A stretch of DNA of 64,000 bases. It comes from Nocardia yamanashiensis NBRC 100130. GTDB taxonomy: Bacteria > Actinomycetota > Actinomycetes > Mycobacteriales > Mycobacteriaceae. The first letter of the stretch is position 1. Every line of letters starts with the position of its first letter. The notes under the pieces were generated by a model that searched no databases, was not told the DNA's origin, and was given only the letters and a program-made list of their open reading frames with translations. Made by a program: the position numbers and the translations under genes. Below are positions 1 through 8,139 of the stretch, one piece after another. The stretch is from contig NZ_BDCD01000025.1 in the NCBI RefSeq assembly GCF_001613325.1, positions 124,001-188,000 of the forward strand. The letters are read 5' to 3'.

Positions 1-59
1 GTGGAATCGGTTTGCGATACACCGCCCGGAATGCCTGACGGGGCCAGCTCATCGGCCAT
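1..59 (-). CDS. N-terminal fragment of a divergent gene (possibly WhiB2)
   Basis: An open frame starts with ATG at 59 on the minus strand and runs off the left edge after about 19 codons (MADELAPSGIPGGVSQTDS). The fragment has no recognisable domain. In mycobacteria the gene divergent from fbiA is the WhiB-family regulator whiB2, so the position suggests that identity. This is inference from gene order only. Confidence 0.35.
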   Translation of the reverse strand, partial: MADELAPSGIPGGVSQTDS

Positions 60-400
60 CGCTCCGCCTCCTCACTGTGTGTTAGCGCAGAATGATTAAT
101 CCGTCGGAGCCGATCCCACCGACGGCCCAACACCGCGACGTAGTCCCGCGGCCATCCCCGAGCTCGTCACCCCGGTGCGAACAGCTGTTCGAAAACCCGT
201 CCGCGCCTTGCACTCTCACGCGGACCCGGAATGACATGCCTGTGATTAGACACGCCGGGAGCGTCGATGGTCAAGCTGCCGAAGCGATTCCGTTACCATC
301 CTCGACCCCCTTTCCCACTGTTCCCGCAGTTCAAACAGCAAATTCACAGCAAATGGGTAGCGGGGCATCTTCCGGCGTAGAACGCATAGGCTGTGCGGAT
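60..400. other. Divergent intergenic region upstream of fbiA
   Basis: About 340 bases lie between the divergent start at 59 and fbiA. The fbiA frame stays open back to position 92, but that stretch does not look like FbiA protein and would add about 100 non-homologous residues. A TAGGCT hexamer at 387-392 fits the actinobacterial -10 pattern TANNNT and lies 8 bases before the GTG at 401, so fbiA may be transcribed leaderless. Nothing else was recognised. Confidence 0.4.
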
Positions 401-1399
401 GTGACTCGAGAACAAGCGGACACCGCACCCGGCACCGGCCTCCGGATCGCGGTACTGGTCGGCGGAGTCGGCGGCGCGCGGTTCCTGATGGGCGTGCGCG
501 AACTGCTCCCCGGCGCGGACATCACGGCCATCGTCAATGTCGGCGACGACGTCTGGATGCACGGCCTGCGCATCTGCCCTGACCTGGACACCTGCATGTA
601 CACCCTGGGTGGCGGCATCGATCAGGAGCGCGGCTGGGGGCATGCCGACGAGACCTGGCACGCCAAGGAGGAGCTGGCGAAATACAACGCGCAGCCCGAT
701 TGGTTCGGACTGGGCGACCGCGATATCGCGACCCATCTCATTCGCTCCGAAATGCTGCGTCAGGGTTACCCGCTCTCGCAGGTCACCGAGGCCCTCTGCA
801 ATCGGTGGCAACCCGGTGTGAAACTGCTTCCGGCAACCAACGACCGCTGTGAAACGCATGTAGTTATCGGGGACCCGGAGAACCCTGGCGAACGTCGCGC
901 GATCCATTTCCAAGAGTGGTGGGTGCGCTATCGAGCGAACGTCGAGACCCATGGATTCGTGACTATTGGGGCAGAACAAGCAAAACCCGGCCCAGGTGTG
1001 ACGGAAATCATAGAGGCCGCTGACGTGGTGTTGCTGGCCCCTTCCAACCCCGTCGTGAGCGTCGGCGCGATCCTCGCCGTACCGGGCATTCGGGGCGCGC
1101 TGCGCACCACCGCGGCCAAGATCGTCGGCCTCTCCCCGGTGATCGGCGGCAAGCCGCTGCGCGGCATGGCCGACGAATGCCTCTCGGTGATCGGCGTGGA
1201 GACCACCGCCGAAGCCGTCGGCAACCACTACGGATCCCGTTCCGCCACAGGCATATTGGACGGCTGGCTGATCCACAGCACGGACACCGCGGACGTCCCC
1301 GGCGTCGAGGTCCGCAGCGTCCCCCTCATCATGAGCGACCCGGCCGCGACCGCCGATATGGTCCGCGAGGCCCTCGACATCGCGGGAGTGAAGCCGTGA
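401..1399 (+). CDS. fbiA: 2-phospho-L-lactate / phosphoenolpyruvyl transferase FbiA (CofD)
   Basis: This enzyme joins the activated three-carbon phosphoacid to the deazaflavin Fo, giving (dehydro)coenzyme F420-0 in the cytoplasm. The protein has 332 residues, close to the roughly 331 of M. tuberculosis FbiA when the GTG at 401 is used. Family marks visible are the N-terminal loop LVGGVGGARFLMG, the NVGDD segment, PDLDTCMYTLGG and the C-terminal ADVVLLAPSNPVVS. No clear Shine-Dalgarno precedes the GTG, and a -10-like hexamer lies just upstream. The stop overlaps the fbiB start by four bases (GTGA), so the pair is translationally coupled. Confidence 0.93.
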   Translation: MTREQADTAPGTGLRIAVLVGGVGGARFLMGVRELLPGADITAIVNVGDDVWMHGLRICPDLDTCMYTLGGGIDQERGWGHADETWHAKEELAKYNAQPDWFGLGDRDIATHLIRSEMLRQGYPLSQVTEALCNRWQPGVKLLPATNDRCETHVVIGDPENPGERRAIHFQEWWVRYRANVETHGFVTIGAEQAKPGPGVTEIIEAADVVLLAPSNPVVSVGAILAVPGIRGALRTTAAKIVGLSPVIGGKPLRGMADECLSVIGVETTAEAVGNHYGSRSATGILDGWLIHSTDTADVPGVEVRSVPLIMSDPAATADMVREALDIAGVKP

Positions 1400-2820
1400 G
1401 CGCACTGGACGACACCACCGTGCCCGCCGCGGGCGCGCCGGGCGTCACCGCCACGACCCCGGGCGCGGCTTCCGCGCCGCTCGGCGATCACGCCGCGGGC
1501 GGCGAGCTGACCATCCTGCCCGTGCGCGGTCTGCCCGAATTCCGGCCCGGCGACGACCTCGCGGAAGCCCTTGCGGCGCAAGCGCCCTGGCTGCGCGACG
1601 GCGATGTGCTGGTGGTGACCAGCAAGATCGTGTCGAAGGTCGAGGGCCGCATCGTCGAGGCCCCCGCCGACCCGGAGGCGCGCGACGCCTTCCGCCGCGA
1701 ACTGGTCACCCAGGAGGCGGTGCGCGTGCTCGCGCGCAAGAACCGCACCCTCATCACCGAGAACAAGCTCGGCATCGTGCAGGCCGCCTCCGGCATCGAC
1801 GGCTCCAATGTGGAGCAGGGCGAATTGGTGCTGCTCCCGGTCGATCCCGACGCCAGCGCCAAAGCCCTGCGCACCGCCCTCGCCGCACGCCTCGGCGTCC
1901 AGGTCGCCGTGGTCATCACCGACACCATGGGCCGGGCCTGGCGCACCGGCCAGACCGACGCCGCCATCGGCTCCTCCGGGTTGCGGGTGCTGCACGACTA
2001 CGAGGGCGCGATCGACCGCCAGGGCCACGAACTACAGGTCACCCTGGTCGCCGTCGCCGACGAACTGGCCGCCGCCGCGGACCTGGTGAAGGGCAAGCTG
2101 GGCGGCGTCCCGGTCGCGGTGGTGCGCGGCTTCGAATACACCGACGACGGTTCCACCGCCGCCGACCTGCTGCGCCGCGGCGAGGAAGACCTCTTCTGGC
2201 TGGGCAGTGCGGAGGCCATCGAACTGGGGCGCAATCAGGCTGTGCCGCTGCGCCGTTCGGTGCGTCAGTTCGCCGGCACTCCCGTCGAACCGGAGGTGAT
2301 CCGGGCGGCCGTGAACGCGGCGCTGACCGCCCCGGCCCCGCATCACACCCGCCCCGTGCGATTCGTGTGGCTGCGCAAACGCGGCCTGCGCGACCAACTC
2401 CTGGAGGCCATGGCCGAGAAGTGGCGCGCCGATCTCACCGGCGACGGCCGCGACCCCGAATCGGTGGAACGCCGAGTAGCCCGCGGCCGCATCCTCTTCG
2501 ACGCCCCCGAGGTGATCATCCCGTTCTGCGTCCCCGACGGCGCGCACGACTACCCCGACGAAACCCGCCGCGCCGCCGAGAAAACCATGTTCACCGTCGC
2601 GGTCGGCGCGGCCGTGCAGGGCCTGCTGGTCTCCCTCGCCGTCAAGGGCGTAGGCAGCTGCTGGATCGGCTCGACCATCTTCGCCCCCGAGGTCACCCGC
2701 GACGTCCTCGGCCTCGAACCGGACTGGAACCCCTTGGGCGCGATCGCGATCGGCTACCCCCTCGAGGAACTCGCCCCCCGCGAGGCCCGCGAGTCCGGCA
2801 TCGGACTGGTGGAGCTGTGA
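1396..2820 (+). CDS. fbiB: Bifunctional F420:gamma-glutamyl ligase / FMN reductase FbiB
   Basis: FbiB adds the gamma-linked glutamate tail to F420-0 and reduces dehydro-F420. The protein has 474 residues in two domains. A CofE-type ligase occupies roughly residues 35-280 (ILPVRGLPEFRPGDDL, VVTSKIVSKVEGR, TDTMGRAWR). A nitroreductase-fold FMN domain follows from about residue 285 (RRSVRQFAGTPVE) to the end. The GTG at 1396 overlaps the fbiA stop and was preferred over a longer open frame. The N terminus carries about 35 extra Ala/Pro-rich residues. With fbiA it forms the last steps of F420 synthesis. An F420/FMN-type reductase homologue lies elsewhere in this window at 49.3 kb. Confidence 0.93.
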   Translation: MSALDDTTVPAAGAPGVTATTPGAASAPLGDHAAGGELTILPVRGLPEFRPGDDLAEALAAQAPWLRDGDVLVVTSKIVSKVEGRIVEAPADPEARDAFRRELVTQEAVRVLARKNRTLITENKLGIVQAASGIDGSNVEQGELVLLPVDPDASAKALRTALAARLGVQVAVVITDTMGRAWRTGQTDAAIGSSGLRVLHDYEGAIDRQGHELQVTLVAVADELAAAADLVKGKLGGVPVAVVRGFEYTDDGSTAADLLRRGEEDLFWLGSAEAIELGRNQAVPLRRSVRQFAGTPVEPEVIRAAVNAALTAPAPHHTRPVRFVWLRKRGLRDQLLEAMAEKWRADLTGDGRDPESVERRVARGRILFDAPEVIIPFCVPDGAHDYPDETRRAAEKTMFTVAVGAAVQGLLVSLAVKGVGSCWIGSTIFAPEVTRDVLGLEPDWNPLGAIAIGYPLEELAPREARESGIGLVEL

Positions 2821-2869
2821 TGCGCGGCGGTCCGGAGTCGCGGCGCGGTGCGGCGGCGGAGGTGCGGGC

Positions 2870-3391
2870 GTGAGCGCCGAATCCTTGCACAAGTCGGCGG
2901 TAGACCTGCTCGAAACCTGGTCCCCGGCAACGGGTCCGGAGCAGTCCATCCGCGAATCCATGCTCGCCTTCCTGGGCTCGGCCCCGCGCGGCTGCCTGCG
3001 CGAGCACGCCGCCGGCCACATCACGGCCTCGGCGGTGGTCTTCTCCCACGACGAGAAGCAAGTCCTGCTGACCCTGCACCCCCGCGTCGGCCGCTGGATC
3101 CAATTGGGCGGCCACTGCGAGGAATCCGACGATTCGGTCAGTGCCGCGGCCTTCCGCGAAGCCACCGAGGAATCCGGCATCCCCGACCTGATCCTGCAAC
3201 CCGGCCTCTACGGCGCGCAGGCACACCCCATCACCTGCTCCCTCGGCATCCCCACCCGCCACCTCGATCTGCTCTTCAAGATCAAGGCCCCGGCCGGCGC
3301 CGTCCCGGTACGCAGCTCGGAATCCACCGACCTCCGCTGGTGGCCGGTGGACGCCCTCCCCGCCGACGCGGACGTCCTGTTGTTCCCGTAA
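2870..3391 (+). CDS. NUDIX hydrolase
   Basis: A 173-residue protein with a NUDIX signature at about residues 82-107: GGHCEESDDS followed by AAFREATEESGI, the metal-binding REAxEExG helix. Proteins of this type hydrolyse nucleoside diphosphates linked to another group; the substrate cannot be read from sequence. The GTG at 2870 lies 49 bases after fbiB, so it may belong to the fbiAB transcript. The HLDLLFK segment before a substrate-specificity loop is typical of actinobacterial members. Specific role unknown. Confidence 0.85.
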   Translation: MSAESLHKSAVDLLETWSPATGPEQSIRESMLAFLGSAPRGCLREHAAGHITASAVVFSHDEKQVLLTLHPRVGRWIQLGGHCEESDDSVSAAAFREATEESGIPDLILQPGLYGAQAHPITCSLGIPTRHLDLLFKIKAPAGAVPVRSSESTDLRWWPVDALPADADVLLFP

Positions 3392-3407
3392 TCTCGAAGC
3401 CGTACAC

Positions 3408-3559
3408 GTTCTCAGGGCGGGGTGAAATTCCCCACCGGCGGTAATGGCAGACGGACCGATCCGTTTGCACGAGCCCGCGAGCGCCACCCGCGAGGGTGGG
3501 TCAGCAGATTCCGGTGTGATCCCGGAGCCGACGGTCACAGTCCGGATGAAAGAGAACGC
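3408..3559 (+). promoter_or_regulatory. FMN riboswitch (RFN element)
   Basis: The conserved blocks of the FMN aptamer appear in order: AGGGCGGGGTGAAATTCCCC (from about 3413), ACCGGCGGTA, AGCCCGCGAGCG, CAGATTCCGGTGTGAT, GCCGACGGTCACAGTCCG and GGATGAAAGA near 3555. This is the ligand-binding part of a riboswitch that lowers riboflavin gene expression when FMN is abundant. It lies about 80 bases upstream of a lumazine synthase gene, the expected target. Identification rests on the conserved core, not on a covariance search. Confidence 0.93.
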
Positions 3560-3589
3560 GGCACCGGCCCGTCCGCTCCGCGCGGTCGG

Positions 3590-3633
3590 CCTGTTCGCGT
3601 ATTTCTGCCCTGGGTGACATCGCGAACAGGAGG
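3590..3633 (+). promoter_or_regulatory. Candidate riboswitch expression platform sequestering the ribosome binding site
   Basis: A perfect 10-base inverted repeat, CCTGTTCGCG at 3590-3599 and CGCGAACAGG at 3621-3630, encloses a 21-base loop. Its right arm covers the first half of the Shine-Dalgarno AGGAGG (3628-3633) that serves the ATG at 3641. There is no following U-run, so this looks like translational rather than transcriptional control. That mode is inferred from geometry. Confidence 0.7.
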
Positions 3634-3640
3634 AAATTCC

Positions 3641-4084
3641 ATGTCACCCACTACGAATCGAATCGCACTCGTCGCCGCGGGCTGGCACTCCGAGATCGTC
3701 GGCAAGGCGGTCGAAGCCTGCCGGAACGGTTTGGCCGAGCGTGGTTTCCCCGAGGTCGACGTCATCGAGGTCCCCGGGGCCTTCGAAATCCCTTTGCAGG
3801 CCAAGCGTTTGGCGACCAGCGGCGCCTACGCCGCCGTCGCGGGCTGCGCGCTGGTGGTGGACGGCGGCATCTACCGGCACGATTTCGTGGCCTCGACGGT
3901 GGTGGACGCGCTCATGCGGGTGCAGCTGGAAACCGATGTGCCGGTGTTCTCGGCCGTCCTCACCCCGCACCACTTCCATGAGCACGCCGAACATCTGGAG
4001 TACTTCGCCCGGCACTTCGAGGTGAAGGGCGCGGAACTGGCCAAGGCGATCGTCGCGACACTGGCCATCGACCTGAAGGTGTAG
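3641..4084 (+). CDS. ribH: 6,7-dimethyl-8-ribityllumazine synthase, type II (RibH2-like)
   Basis: Lumazine synthase condenses 5-amino-6-ribitylamino-uracil with dihydroxybutanone phosphate in the penultimate step of riboflavin synthesis. The 147-residue protein carries IEVPGAFEIPLQAK, VDGGIYRHDFV and VQLETDVPVFSAVLTPHHFHEH. These resemble the decameric type II enzymes (Brucella RibH2) more than the icosahedral RibH usual in rib operons, judging from memory of RibH2. The start is fixed by AGGAGG seven bases upstream. The gene stands alone, without ribA, ribC or ribD next to it, directly under an FMN riboswitch. It may therefore be a second, FMN-responsive lumazine synthase. Confidence 0.9.
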   Translation: MSPTTNRIALVAAGWHSEIVGKAVEACRNGLAERGFPEVDVIEVPGAFEIPLQAKRLATSGAYAAVAGCALVVDGGIYRHDFVASTVVDALMRVQLETDVPVFSAVLTPHHFHEHAEHLEYFARHFEVKGAELAKAIVATLAIDLKV

Positions 4085-4093
4085 ACAGTGGAA

Positions 4094-4136
4094 AACCGCC
4101 CGGCGCGTAACGGGGGGAAATGCGCGCCGGGCGGTT
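4094..4136. terminator. Bidirectional terminator between convergent ribH and dctA
   Basis: A perfect 14-base stem: AACCGCCCGGCGCG at 4094-4107 and CGCGCCGGGCGGTT at 4123-4136, with a 15-base loop. The AA/TT ends give short A and T runs on either strand. It lies between the stops of two convergent genes. Confidence 0.85.
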
Positions 4137-4165
4137 CACTGGTCCAGACCCTGGGTGGGTTGGGT

Positions 4166-5533
4166 TCAGGCCGGGACCAGGTTCTTGCCGGCCGGAGCGT
4201 CGGCCGGATGTTCGTCGACCATGGTGGTCTCGTCGAAGGGCAGCTTCTTGTCCAGCACCGCGCGGACCCGCTCGGTGTCGATGCTGTTGGTCCAGGTGCC
4301 GACCAGCACAGTGGCGACGGCATTGCCCGAGAAGTTGGTCAGCGCACGGGCTTCGGACATGAACCGGTCGATGCCCACGATCAGCCCGACCCCGTCCAGC
4401 AGTTCCGGGCGGTGACTCTGCAGGCCGCCGGCCAGTGTGGCCAGGCCGGCACCTGTCACACCGGCCGCGCCCTTGGACGCCACGATCATGAACACCAGCA
4501 GGCCCAGCTGCTCGGTCCAGGACAGCGGCTTGCCCATGGCATCGGCGACGAAGAGGGTCGCCATGGTCAGGTAGATGGCGGTGCCGTCCAGATTGAACGA
4601 ATATCCGGTCGGCACCACGACACCCACGGTGGTGCGCTCCACGCCCAGATGCTCCATCTTGGCGATGAGCCGCGGCAGCGCCGACTCCGAGGACGAGGTG
4701 GCCACGATGAGCAGGTACTCCCGCGCCAGGTAGCGGCACAGCTTGAAGATCGACACCCCGGCCACCGCCCGCAGCAGCGCGCCCAGCACGCCGAAGACGA
4801 ACACCACGCAGGTGAGGTAGAAGGCCACCATCAGCAGCGCCAGCTGTTTGACCGCGTCGAGTCCGGTGCGCGCCACCACATTCGCGATGGCGCCGAACGC
4901 GCCGATCGGGGCCAGCCACAGGATCATGGTCAGGATCCGGAACACCAGCTGCTGCACCAGCGCGATGCCGCGCAGCAGCGGTTCGCCCTTGGCACCCATG
5001 GCCTGGATGCCGAAGCCCACCAGCAGCGCCACGAACAGCGTCTGCAGCACCTTGCCCGCGGTGAGCGAGCTGACCAGCGTGGTCGGCACGATCTCCTTGA
5101 TGAAATCCCAAGTGCCGCCCGCGCTTTGCGCGTCCTTGGCGTACTTGGCGACCTCCTTGGCGTGCGCGGCCACATTCAGCCCGTCGCCCGGATGCAGCAG
5201 GTTGCCGACCACCAGGCCGATGGCCAGCGCCGCCGTGGACATGATCAGGAAGTAGCCGATGGCCAGCCCGCCGACCTTGCCGACCTTGGCCGCGGCCCGC
5301 ACCGAGCCGATGCCGAGCACGATGGTGCAGAAGATGACCGGTGAGATCATCATCTTGATCAGGTTCACGAACAGGGTGCCGAGTTCGCCCACCGATTTGC
5401 CGAATCCGGGCGCCAGCCAGCCGACGAGAATGCCCGCGAGCACCGCCAGGATGACGGCCAGATACAGCCAGTGCGTGCGATCCCGCTTCTTCGGCGCCGC
5501 CGCGGGGGATAGCGCAGTTGTCGATTCAGTCAA
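4166..5533 (-). CDS. dctA: C4-dicarboxylate:cation symporter DctA
   Basis: A 455-residue membrane protein of the DAACS family that takes up succinate, fumarate and malate. Hydrophobic segments run throughout. Family motifs visible include FVNLIKMMISPVIFCTIV near residue 56, TSSSESALPRL (the Ser-rich re-entrant loop), GYSFNLDGTAIY and SKGAAGVTGAGL, plus NFSGNAVATVLVG near the C terminus. It is transcribed divergently from a CitA/DcuS-type two-component system, the usual arrangement for dicarboxylate-induced transport. Two CRP-like palindromes lie in the shared promoter region. Confidence 0.95.
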   Translation of the reverse strand: MTESTTALSPAAAPKKRDRTHWLYLAVILAVLAGILVGWLAPGFGKSVGELGTLFVNLIKMMISPVIFCTIVLGIGSVRAAAKVGKVGGLAIGYFLIMSTAALAIGLVVGNLLHPGDGLNVAAHAKEVAKYAKDAQSAGGTWDFIKEIVPTTLVSSLTAGKVLQTLFVALLVGFGIQAMGAKGEPLLRGIALVQQLVFRILTMILWLAPIGAFGAIANVVARTGLDAVKQLALLMVAFYLTCVVFVFGVLGALLRAVAGVSIFKLCRYLAREYLLIVATSSSESALPRLIAKMEHLGVERTTVGVVVPTGYSFNLDGTAIYLTMATLFVADAMGKPLSWTEQLGLLVFMIVASKGAAGVTGAGLATLAGGLQSHRPELLDGVGLIVGIDRFMSEARALTNFSGNAVATVLVGTWTNSIDTERVRAVLDKKLPFDETTMVDEHPADAPAGKNLVPA

Positions 5534-5561
5534 TTTCGGAAAGCCTTCGGGTACCGGATGG

Positions 5562-5621
5562 TGTGAGCCCGCTCACGTACTTGCATAGAGAATGATGTCC
5601 TGGGCAGTGACGCGGGTCACT
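5562..5621. promoter_or_regulatory. Two CRP/GlxR-like palindromes in the dctA / two-component system promoter region
   Basis: Two sites match the GTGA-N6-TCAC core: TGTGAGCCCGCTCACG at 5562-5577 and AGTGACGCGGGTCACT at 5606-5621. The second is fully palindromic apart from a 4-base centre. Their centres are 44 bases apart, about four helical turns. The spacing suggests cooperative control by a cAMP-receptor-type regulator. No such regulator is encoded in the window. Confidence 0.5.
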
Positions 5622-5686
5622 GTTTCGTAAGTTATGTTCACGCGGCGATTGGCAGGACCGCCGCGCGCGGAAGGTTTCACGGAGGC

Positions 5687-7264
5687 GTGGTGACAGGTCT
5701 GAGCAGGCGGCCCCGGCGTGGGCGCACCCTGGCCGGGCAGGTGTTCGTGGTGCAGCTGGTGGTGCTCGCGGTGGTGATCGCCACCGGTACCGCGCTGGCG
5801 GTGCTGCGCTTACGCAGCGCCCAGGACGACGCCATCCGGGTGCAGGTCACCGATATCGCCGTCAGCGTCGCCCGTGCGCCGTCCACGGTGTCCGGGGTGC
5901 GCGCGCCCAATCCCACCACGCTGCTGCAACCGGTCACCGAGAGCATTCGCCAGGCGACCGGAGTCGACTTCATCGTGGTGATGGCCCCCGACCGCACCCG
6001 CTACACCCACACCGACACCACCCGCATCGGCCAGCCCTTCAGCGGCAATATCGATCGCGCGCTGGCGGGGGAGACCTTCACCGAAACCTACACCGGCACA
6101 CTGGGTCCCTCGATCCGCGCCGTCACGCCGGTGCGTGATGCCGACGGCCGCATCGTCGCGCTGGTGTCGGCGGGCGTCACCCGCGCGCACATCGGCGATC
6201 AGGTGCGGGCGCAGCTGCCCACCATCCTGGCGGTGGCGCTGGCCGGGCTGGCGGTGGTCACGCTCGGCTCACTGTTGTTGCGGCGCAGGCTGTTGCGGCA
6301 GACGCACGGGCTCGGCACGGCCGAGTTGCGCGCCATGTACGAGCATCACGACGCGGTACTGCATTCGGTGCACGAGGGCCTGCTGGTGTTCGGCCGCGAC
6401 GGCGAGCACGCCGAGGTGGTCAACGACGAGGCCCGCCGCCTGCTCGATCTGCCCGACGGCCCGATCACCCGCGCCGACCTGCCGGTCTCGTTGCAGCGCA
6501 TGGGAACCGAGGAGGTGCGCGACGAGATGCACGTGACCGCGGACCGGGTGCTGGTGGTGAATCAGGACGAGGTGGAGCACGACGGCCGCCGCATCGGCAC
6601 CGTGCTCACCCTGCGCGATCACACCGAATTGCGGGACGTGCTGGGCGAATTGGATTCGGTGCGCGACTTCGCCGAATCGCTGCGCGCCCAGGCGCACGAG
6701 GCGGCCAACCGGCTGCACACCGTGATCAGCATGGTGGAGCTGGGCCGGCCCGAGGACGCGGTGGACTTCGCGACCGCCGAACTCGAACTCTCCCAAGCCC
6801 TCATCGACCGGCTCACCAGCGCGGTCGCCGAACCGGCGGTGGTGGCGTTGCTGCTGGGCAAGGTGGAGAAGGCCGCCGAGCAGGGGGTGGAATTGACGGT
6901 CACCGGGGACACCGTGGTGGATTCGGTGGAACCGCTCACCGCGCACGAGATGGTCACGCTGCTGGGCAATCTCATCGACAACGCGGTGGACGCGGTGCAT
7001 CACGACGAGGACGCCTGGGTGGAGGTGACGGTGCGCAGCGACGCCGCGGAACTGTATGTGCGGGTGGCCGACAGCGGTCCGGGCATGTCCGAGGAGGTGT
7101 TCACGCGCGCCACCGAACGCGGCTATTCCACCAAGACCGACCATCAGGGTCTGGGGCTGGCGCTGGTGCGGCGGCTGGTGGCGCGCCGCGGCGGTGAGCT
7201 GCGGGCGCAGTCGGAGCCGGAATCGGCGGTGCTGGTGACGTTTTCGCGGGACGGCAAGCGATGA
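5687..7264 (+). CDS. CitA/DcuS-family sensor histidine kinase
   Basis: A 525-residue sensor. One membrane segment lies at about residues 15-42, followed by an extracytoplasmic PAS-like (PDC) domain to about 170 with CitA-type residues such as IGQPFSGNIDRALAG and AVTPVRDADGRIV. A second membrane segment lies at about 180-200, then a cytoplasmic PAS, the phosphoacceptor helix RAQAHEAANRLHTV with its His near residue 344, and an ATPase domain (NLIDNAVDAV, DSGPGMSEEVF, GLGLALV). Tandem GTG codons at 5687 and 5690 follow GGAGG, and either may be used. It overlaps the response regulator by four bases and probably senses an external di- or tricarboxylate to control dctA. Confidence 0.92.
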   Translation: MVTGLSRRPRRGRTLAGQVFVVQLVVLAVVIATGTALAVLRLRSAQDDAIRVQVTDIAVSVARAPSTVSGVRAPNPTTLLQPVTESIRQATGVDFIVVMAPDRTRYTHTDTTRIGQPFSGNIDRALAGETFTETYTGTLGPSIRAVTPVRDADGRIVALVSAGVTRAHIGDQVRAQLPTILAVALAGLAVVTLGSLLLRRRLLRQTHGLGTAELRAMYEHHDAVLHSVHEGLLVFGRDGEHAEVVNDEARRLLDLPDGPITRADLPVSLQRMGTEEVRDEMHVTADRVLVVNQDEVEHDGRRIGTVLTLRDHTELRDVLGELDSVRDFAESLRAQAHEAANRLHTVISMVELGRPEDAVDFATAELELSQALIDRLTSAVAEPAVVALLLGKVEKAAEQGVELTVTGDTVVDSVEPLTAHEMVTLLGNLIDNAVDAVHHDEDAWVEVTVRSDAAELYVRVADSGPGMSEEVFTRATERGYSTKTDHQGLGLALVRRLVARRGGELRAQSEPESAVLVTFSRDGKR

Positions 7265-7953
7265 TCCGGGTGCTGATCGTGGAGGACGATCCGAAAATCG
7301 CGGCGGCGCACCGGTCCTACGTGGAGCGGTTGCCGGGCTTCACGGTCGTGGCGGTGGTGCACACCGGAAAGGACGCGATCGCAGCCGCCGGGAAGTCACA
7401 AACCGATTGCGATCCGGTGGATTTGGTCTTGATGGATATCGGTTTACCGGATATGAGCGGTCTCGCCGTGGCCGCCGCATTGGCCGGGCTGCGACCGCGG
7501 CCCGATGTCATCGCGGTGACCTCCGCGCGCGATCTGGCCATGGTGCGGGCCGCGGTCGCGCACGGCGTGGTGCTGTATCTGTTGAAGCCGTTCACCTTCG
7601 CGGCTTTCCGGGAGAAGCTCGATCGCTATCTGCGATACCGGGCCGCGCTGCCGGCGGGGGAAGCGGCGGTCTCGCAGCAGGACATCGACCGCGCCTTCGG
7701 GGCGCTGCGAACGTCGGATCATCGTGCGACCTCGCCGAAAGGCATTGCGCCGCAGACCATGGACGAGGTGGCGCGGGCGGTGCGAGCAAACTCCGGCGGG
7801 TTGTCCGCCGGGGAAGTCGGGCGTGCCGTCGGCGTTTCGCGGGTTACCGCTTGGCGATACCTGGAACGTATGGCCGAAGACGGTGTGCTGGAACGCCGGA
7901 CCGACTACGGTCGGACCGGGCGGCCACAGGTTCGATACGTCTGGTCGCACTGA
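7261..7953 (+). CDS. CitB/DcuR-family response regulator
   Basis: A 230-residue protein. The receiver domain (about 1-125) shows VEDDPKI, the phosphorylation site in VLMDIGLPDMSGL, AVTSARD and YLLKPF. A C-terminal helix-turn-helix follows (AGEVGRAVGVSRVTAWRYL), of the CitB/DcuR type and unlike OmpR or NarL output domains. Its ATG overlaps the sensor stop (ATGA), so the pair is co-translated. The likely target is the divergent dctA promoter. Confidence 0.92.
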   Translation: MIRVLIVEDDPKIAAAHRSYVERLPGFTVVAVVHTGKDAIAAAGKSQTDCDPVDLVLMDIGLPDMSGLAVAAALAGLRPRPDVIAVTSARDLAMVRAAVAHGVVLYLLKPFTFAAFREKLDRYLRYRAALPAGEAAVSQQDIDRAFGALRTSDHRATSPKGIAPQTMDEVARAVRANSGGLSAGEVGRAVGVSRVTAWRYLERMAEDGVLERRTDYGRTGRPQVRYVWSH

Positions 7954-8139
7954 GCGGTTGCTCACCGCAGGTTTGCAGGTGATGTGCGGTGACCGACACC
8001 ACAGGGACGGGTGCTCCGGAACAGACCGTCCTGGTTGTAACGGTTGCCACCTTCGCCACTCAAAATGTTCTGTAACAGCGTTAGTGTCTGTACATATCTA
8101 GCTGCGAAGTTATAGAGGTATCTGATTAGCGGGGCAAAC

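Noticed and set aside
92..400. Longer fbiA start giving about 103 extra residues
   Set aside because: The extra residues are not FbiA-like, and the GTG at 401 gives the family length.
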